From positions 1 through 16,574 of the forward strand of contig JAIRZG010000003.1 of the NCBI GenBank assembly GCA_031267345.1: a stretch of 16,574 bases of DNA, written 5' to 3'. The translations under genes were made by a program, and so were the position numbers. The DNA is from Zoogloeaceae bacterium (lineage in GTDB: Bacteria; Pseudomonadota; Gammaproteobacteria; Burkholderiales; Rhodocyclaceae). The notes below the pieces were generated by a model. The model was not told the origin of the DNA. It ran no database searches and worked only from the letters and a program-made list of their open reading frames with translations. Of this stretch, positions 12,407 through 16,574 are shown in pieces; within the stretch, counting starts at the first letter, position 1; each line of letters starts with the position of its first letter.

Positions 12407-14773
12407 ATGCAATTCTCCGAATCCTGGCTGCGAACCTTCGTCAATCCCGCGCTTTCCAGCGCTGAACTCGCCCACCTCCTGACCATGGCCGGGTTGGAAG
12501 TGGAAGCAATGGAAGCCGCCGCGCCCGCCTTTACGGGCGTGGTCGTGGCCGAGATCGTGTCGGTCGCCGCGCATCCGGACGCCGACCGTCTGCGCGTCTG
12601 TCAAGTGGATGCAGGCGACGGCGCGATCCGGCAGATTGTCTGCGGCGCGCCCAACGCGACGGCAGGCTTGAAAGCGCCCTGCGCCCTGCCGGACGCCGTT
12701 TTGCCGGGAGACTTTAAAATAAAGGTCGCAAAAGTGCGTGGCGTCGAGTCCTTCGGGATGCTCTGTTCGGCAAGGGAACTGGGCATTTCCGAAGACGCCG
12801 CCGGTCTCATGGCGCTACCCGTCGACGCGCCGACAGGCCAATCTATCCGCGATTATCTCGATCTGGATGATTGCCTCCATACCCTGAAACTCACGCCCAA
12901 CCGCGCGGATTGCCTGTCGCTGGTCGGCATTGCCCGCGAAGTCGCCGCCCTGACCGGCGCGTCCCTCACCCTGCCGCAGATTCCCGAAGTCGCCTTCACC
13001 GCGCCCCAAACCCGCGCCGTGCGCCTGCAAGCGCGCGTCGCCTGTCCGCGCTATTGCGGGCGGATCGTCAGCGGCGTGGACGCGAAAGCGCCAACGCCGG
13101 AATGGATGCGCCGCCGCCTGCTGCGTAGCGGCTTGCGCAGCGTTTCCGCGCTGGTCGACATCACCAACTACGTCATGCTGACCCTGGGACAACCTTTACA
13201 TGCCTTTGATAACGCCCGGCTTTCCGGAGACATCCACGTCCGCATGGCGCGAACCGACGAAAAACTGCTTCTGCTGAACGGACAGGAAATCACGTTGACA
13301 GACGACATTCTGGTCATCGCCGACGCGGCGGACGCGCAAGCAATGGCAGGCGTCATGGGCGGCGAAAAGAGCGCCATCACGCTGGAGACAACGGAAGTTT
13401 TTCTTGAATCCGCCTTCTTCGCGCCTGCCGCCATTGTCGGTCGGGCGCGGCGGCACAATTTTTCCAGTGACGCTTCGCACCGTTACGAACGCGGCGTGGA
13501 TTGGCGCAATTGCGCGAACGCGCTGGAATACGCCAGCGCCCTGATTATGGATATCTGCGGCGGCGCGGCGGGCAGGGTTACGGACGCGGTGGCGGAAGAA
13601 CATCTGCCCAAACGTCCCGTCGTGCGCCTGCGTCCGCCCAGACTGGCCAAGATATTGGGAACGCCCTTTCGCGCGGCGGAAATCACGGAATTCCTGACGC
13701 GCCTTGCCCTGCCGTTTACCCGCGAAAGCACGGATTTTCTGGTGACGCCGCCCAGCTATCGCTTCGACATCGAAATCGAGGAAGACCTGATCGAGGAAAT
13801 CGCCCGCGTACATGGCTACGAAAACCTGCCCGCGCCGGAACCAAAGGGACAGCTTGCCATGCTGCCACAACCGGAAAGCCGACGCGCGTTGGCCAGATTG
13901 CGCCAGCAGATTGCCGACCGGGGCTTTCAGGAAGTCATCAACTACGCCTTTGTGCCGGAGGAGCAGGAACGCGACTTTGCCGCCAACGCCACGCCGGTGC
14001 GTCTTGCCAACCCCATCGCCAGTCAACTTGCTGTCCTGCGCTCCTCGCTGTTGGGCGGACTCATCGACAACCTTGTCACCAACTTGAAACGCAAGCAATC
14101 CCGCGTCCGCCTCTTTGAACTGGGACGCAGCTTTGCCTACGCCGGAGACGGTTATCAACAGCCCTGGCGTCTGGCGATACTGGCTTATGGCGCGCAGTTG
14201 CCGGAAGGTTGGGGACGCGAGACGCGCAAGGTCGATTTCTTCGACCTCAAGGGCGATGTGGAAAGCCTGTTCGCGCCCGCTGAACTCTCGTTCGTTTGCA
14301 GCGAACATCCCGCCCTGCATCCTGGACGCGCCGCCAGCATCCAGCTGGCGGGGCAGACTGTTGGCTATATCGGCGAACTGCATCCGCAATGGGTACAAAA
14401 ATACGAACTGCCTGCCGCGCCCGTAGTCTGCGAACTCGAACTGGAAGCCCTGACTTCAAGGACGTTGCCCGTTTACACCGAGGTCTCCCGCTTCCAGCCC
14501 GCCATCCGCGATCTGGCCGTGCTGGTCGATCAGGCGCTGCCCCTTGGAGACATCCTGCGCGGCATGAAACAACACGCGCCAGAACAGGTTTGCGACATCC
14601 AGCTCTTCGATTTATATCAGGGGAAAGGCATCCCGAAAGGGAGAAAAAGCCTTGCTTTTCGTATAGTTATGCAAGATACTCAACGTACTTTATCAGATGC
14701 GGACATCGATCTTGCCGTAGCCGGAATCACCGCCTATCTGGAACGACATTTTCAGGCACGACTGCGAACCTGA
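12407..14773 (+). CDS. pheT: Phenylalanine-tRNA ligase beta subunit
   Basis: The beta subunit, 788 residues, a usual proteobacterial length, needed for assembly, tRNA binding and editing of mischarged Tyr. An EMAP-like tRNA-binding domain covers about 40-150 (VVVAEIVSVAAHPDADRLRV). The B3/B4 editing region follows. The B5 domain (about 400-480) contains RFDIEIEEDLIEEIARVHGY. The C-terminal FDX-ACB anticodon-binding domain (about 695-788) begins at YTEVSRFQPAIRDLAVLVDQ and ends with a TLSDADIDLA helix. The Shine-Dalgarno sequence before ATG 12407 is weak (GCGAG). It is probably cotranscribed with pheS and followed by ihfA after 62 bases. Confidence 0.96.
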   Translation: MQFSESWLRTFVNPALSSAELAHLLTMAGLEVEAMEAAAPAFTGVVVAEIVSVAAHPDADRLRVCQVDAGDGAIRQIVCGAPNATAGLKAPCALPDAVLPGDFKIKVAKVRGVESFGMLCSARELGISEDAAGLMALPVDAPTGQSIRDYLDLDDCLHTLKLTPNRADCLSLVGIAREVAALTGASLTLPQIPEVAFTAPQTRAVRLQARVACPRYCGRIVSGVDAKAPTPEWMRRRLLRSGLRSVSALVDITNYVMLTLGQPLHAFDNARLSGDIHVRMARTDEKLLLLNGQEITLTDDILVIADAADAQAMAGVMGGEKSAITLETTEVFLESAFFAPAAIVGRARRHNFSSDASHRYERGVDWRNCANALEYASALIMDICGGAAGRVTDAVAEEHLPKRPVVRLRPPRLAKILGTPFRAAEITEFLTRLALPFTRESTDFLVTPPSYRFDIEIEEDLIEEIARVHGYENLPAPEPKGQLAMLPQPESRRALARLRQQIADRGFQEVINYAFVPEEQERDFAANATPVRLANPIASQLAVLRSSLLGGLIDNLVTNLKRKQSRVRLFELGRSFAYAGDGYQQPWRLAILAYGAQLPEGWGRETRKVDFFDLKGDVESLFAPAELSFVCSEHPALHPGRAASIQLAGQTVGYIGELHPQWVQKYELPAAPVVCELELEALTSRTLPVYTEVSRFQPAIRDLAVLVDQALPLGDILRGMKQHAPEQVCDIQLFDLYQGKGIPKGRKSLAFRIVMQDTQRTLSDADIDLAVAGITAYLERHFQARLRT

Positions 14774-14835
14774 ACCGGATTCAAACAGATTCGTGTCAGA
14801 TTTCCGTTGCGCCGCCCGCTTTCCCAGTGTGAAAC

Positions 14836-15159
14836 ATGAGCTTATCTACGCCCGTCAAAACCCTGACCAAAGCAGAACTTTCCAACCTTCTTTTTGTGGA
14901 GGTCGGTCTCAACAAGCGCGAATCCAAAGACATGGTGGAGGCGTTCTTTGAGGAAGTCCGCGACGCGCTGGAACGCGGCGAAGGCGTCAAGCTCTCCGGT
15001 TTCGGCAATTTCCAGTTGCGCGACAAGCCGCAGCGCCCCGGACGCAATCCCAAGACCAGCGAAGAAATCCCCATTACCGCCCGTCGCGTCGTCACTTTTC
15101 ACGCCAGCCAACGCTTGAAGGCGGATGTGGAAGAGGCCTTCAATGGAACATCGGCATAA
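14836..15159 (+). CDS. ihfA: Integration host factor subunit alpha
   Basis: A 107-residue DNA-bending protein of the HU/IHF family that pairs with IhfB. It acts in recombination, replication and sigma-54 promoter architecture. LTKAELSNLLFVEVGLNKRE is the dimerisation helix region. GVKLSGFGNFQLRDKPQRPG and RNPKTSEEIPITARRVVTFH form the beta-ribbon arms, with the intercalating Pro at position 72 of RPGRNPKT. The pheT-ihfA order is conserved in proteobacteria and identifies the alpha subunit rather than HU or IhfB. No clear Shine-Dalgarno sequence precedes ATG 14836. The 3' end overlaps the next gene by 17 bases. Confidence 0.95.
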   Translation: MSLSTPVKTLTKAELSNLLFVEVGLNKRESKDMVEAFFEEVRDALERGEGVKLSGFGNFQLRDKPQRPGRNPKTSEEIPITARRVVTFHASQRLKADVEEAFNGTSA

Positions 15160-15634
15160 CCAGCCCGTCACGGTCAGCGAGGAAGAACTCCCGCCCATTC
15201 CCGCCAAACGCTATTTCACCATCGGTGAAGTCAGCGAGCTGTGTGGCGTCAAGCCGCACGTGCTGCGCTACTGGGAACAGGAATTCACCCAACTGAAGCC
15301 TGTCAAGCGGCGCGGCAACCGCCGCTATTACCAGCACCACGAAGTACTGCTGGTGCGCCGCATCCGCGAACTGCTCTACAGTCAATGCTTCACCATCAGC
15401 GGCGCGCGCAACCGCCTGGAAGAAGAACTGCTGGAAGCCGCCGCCGAATCGCCGGAAAAAAAACCGCTCTCCATCCGCCAGATTCGCGACGAACTCAACG
15501 CCATCCTGCGCCTTCTAGACAACCCCACCCTCAAAGCGGCGCCCCCGCCCTCCTCGCCTTCGCCCACATCCGCCGCCGCGCCGATAACGCCGGAACTTTT
15601 TCCGATCGCCGAAGAAGGCGTCATCGAAGATTGA
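15143..15634 (+). CDS. MerR-family transcriptional regulator (ihfA-linked type)
   Basis: A 163-residue regulator with an N-terminal MerR winged helix (about 24-90): YFTIGEVSELCGVKPHVLRY, WEQEF, then the wing RGNRRYYQHHEVLLVRRIRE. No metal-binding cysteines typical of MerR/CueR sensors are visible in the C-terminal part. That part has a coiled-coil-like stretch (RLEEELLEAA, IRQIRDELNAILRLL) and a Pro/Ser/Ala-rich tail. Proteobacteria commonly have such a gene of unknown target right after ihfA. I chose ATG 15143, with AAGAGG six bases upstream, over ATG 15125. Overlap with ihfA implies coupling. Confidence 0.88.
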   Translation: MEHRHNQPVTVSEEELPPIPAKRYFTIGEVSELCGVKPHVLRYWEQEFTQLKPVKRRGNRRYYQHHEVLLVRRIRELLYSQCFTISGARNRLEEELLEAAAESPEKKPLSIRQIRDELNAILRLLDNPTLKAAPPPSSPSPTSAAAPITPELFPIAEEGVIED

Positions 15635-15690
15635 CCGACGGCTCGACCGCCCTCCGCTTTCCGTCTTCCGTCCCCTGCCCTCCGATCATC

Positions 15691-16574
15691 GTGTCCCGTC
15701 AAAAAATCCTCATTCTCGACTTCGGCTCCCAGGTTACGCAGTTGATCGCCCGACGGGTGCGCGAGGCAAAAGTGTTTTGCGAAATTTATCCCGGTGAGGT
15801 CAGTGACGATTTCATTCGCGCCTATGGCGCAAAAGGCGTCATCCTTTCCGGCGGCCCCAGTTCGGTGACGGAAGGCGACGCGCCCAGGGCGCCGCAGGCG
15901 GTGTTCGAGCTGGGTGTGCCGGTGTTGGGCATCTGCTACGGAATGCAGTGCATGGCGGCGCAGTTGGGCGGCAAGGTGATGACGGCGGAAACCGCGAACA
16001 AGGCGCGTGAGTTCGGTTACGCGGAAGTGGAAACGCGGGAGACAGGCGCGCTCTTGCAGGGCATTGCCGATTTCACCACGCCGCAGGGTCAGCGGGTGTG
16101 CAAGGTGTGGATGAGCCACGGCGACGCTGTTGTAAGCCTGCCGCCGGGGTTTGTTTGCATGGCCGCCACGCCGTCCTGCCCAATTGCGGGCATGGCGGAT
16201 GAACGCCGTCGTTTCTACGGGGTGCAGTTTCACCCGGAGGTCACGCATACCACGCAGGGACGGGCGATGCTGGAGCGTTTCACGCGCCAGATCTGCGGCT
16301 GCGGCGCGGACTGGGTGATGGGCGACTACATCGGCGAGGCCGTCGCCGCCATTCGCCAGCAGGTCGGCAGCGAGGAAGTGATTCTGGGGCTTTCCGGCGG
16401 CGTCGATTCCTCCGTTGCCGCCGCGCTCATCCATCGCGCCATTGGCGGTCAACTGACCTGCGTCTTTGTCGATCACGGTCTGTTGCGCCGGAACGAAGGC
16501 GACATGGTGATGGACATGTTCGCCCGCAATCTGGGCGTGAAGGTTATTCGCGTCGACGCGGCGGACGACTTTAT
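15691..16574 (+). CDS. guaA: GMP synthase (glutamine-hydrolysing), 5' part; runs off right edge
   Basis: GuaA makes GMP from XMP, ATP and glutamine. About 294 of ~520 residues are present. The class I glutamine amidotransferase domain begins RQKILILDFGSQVTQLIARR and has the nucleophile C82 in GICYGMQ, and H181 and E183 in QFHPEVTHT. The ATP pyrophosphatase domain starts with the PP-loop LGLSGGVDSSVAAAL (S235-S241). GTG 15691 fits the family start, but no Shine-Dalgarno sequence precedes it; an in-frame TTG at 15631 would add 20 residues. The 56 bp gap before it is pyrimidine-rich with no clear promoter. guaB is not in the window. Confidence 0.93.
   Translation, partial: MSRQKILILDFGSQVTQLIARRVREAKVFCEIYPGEVSDDFIRAYGAKGVILSGGPSSVTEGDAPRAPQAVFELGVPVLGICYGMQCMAAQLGGKVMTAETANKAREFGYAEVETRETGALLQGIADFTTPQGQRVCKVWMSHGDAVVSLPPGFVCMAATPSCPIAGMADERRRFYGVQFHPEVTHTTQGRAMLERFTRQICGCGADWVMGDYIGEAVAAIRQQVGSEEVILGLSGGVDSSVAAALIHRAIGGQLTCVFVDHGLLRRNEGDMVMDMFARNLGVKVIRVDAADDF

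Noticed and set aside
13196..14398. Long minus-strand ORF (400 codons) opposite pheT, and similar ones at 8775-9989 (opposite thrS) and 15382-16476 (opposite the MerR-type gene and guaA)
   Set aside because: They lie fully opposite well-supported genes in GC-rich DNA, and their translations show no coherent domain. They are codon-bias shadows.
1..16574. CRISPR arrays, insertion-sequence transposases, prophage genes
   Set aside because: No regularly spaced repeats, transposase motifs or phage proteins were seen on either strand.

Overview
The window looks like a betaproteobacterial chromosome (inference). The right half has the conserved order tRNA-Val, thrS, infC, rpmI, rplT, pheS, pheT, ihfA, merR-type regulator, and the proteins read as proteobacterial housekeeping orthologues. 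DNA is GC-rich with ordinary stop usage. I cannot name the genus.

Left half (1-7669, all minus strand, read right to left): a surface-polysaccharide or glycan-precursor locus. It starts with a UDP-glucose 6-dehydrogenase (ugd), continues through a complete HigB/HigA toxin-antitoxin pair, a UDP-glucuronate 4-epimerase-type enzyme, a TviB/WbpA-type UDP-HexNAc dehydrogenase and an RfaH-type antiterminator. After a ~350 bp leader it runs into pseB and pseC, a broken methyltransferase remnant, and the first codons of a pseudaminic-acid-associated methylase that leaves the window. These enzymes would make UDP-GlcA, UDP-GalA, a UDP-HexNAcA and the 4-amino-4,6-dideoxy-L-AltNAc precursor of pseudaminic acid. 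No glycosyltransferase or export gene lies in the window.

The most striking point is regulatory. The leader of pseB carries a perfect 12-base ops element (GGCGGTAGCGTG, minus strand, 2560-2571), the loading site for RfaH. An RfaH-type gene lies immediately upstream on the same strand, and pseB has no visible Shine-Dalgarno sequence. A second possible switch lies before the tviB-like gene, where three copies of an ATTGTCC/GGACAAT half-site can form mutually exclusive hairpins, one of which hides the ribosome binding site.

Right half (7777-16574, plus strand): a near-consensus sigma-70 promoter drives tRNA-Val(GAC) and probably the translation operon behind it. infC starts at a rare ATC codon. 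A structured leader precedes rpmI-rplT, and an intrinsic terminator/attenuator separates rplT from pheS. ihfA and a MerR-type regulator overlap, and guaA begins at 15691 and runs off the right edge. The two halves are transcribed divergently from the 7670-7816 intergenic region.
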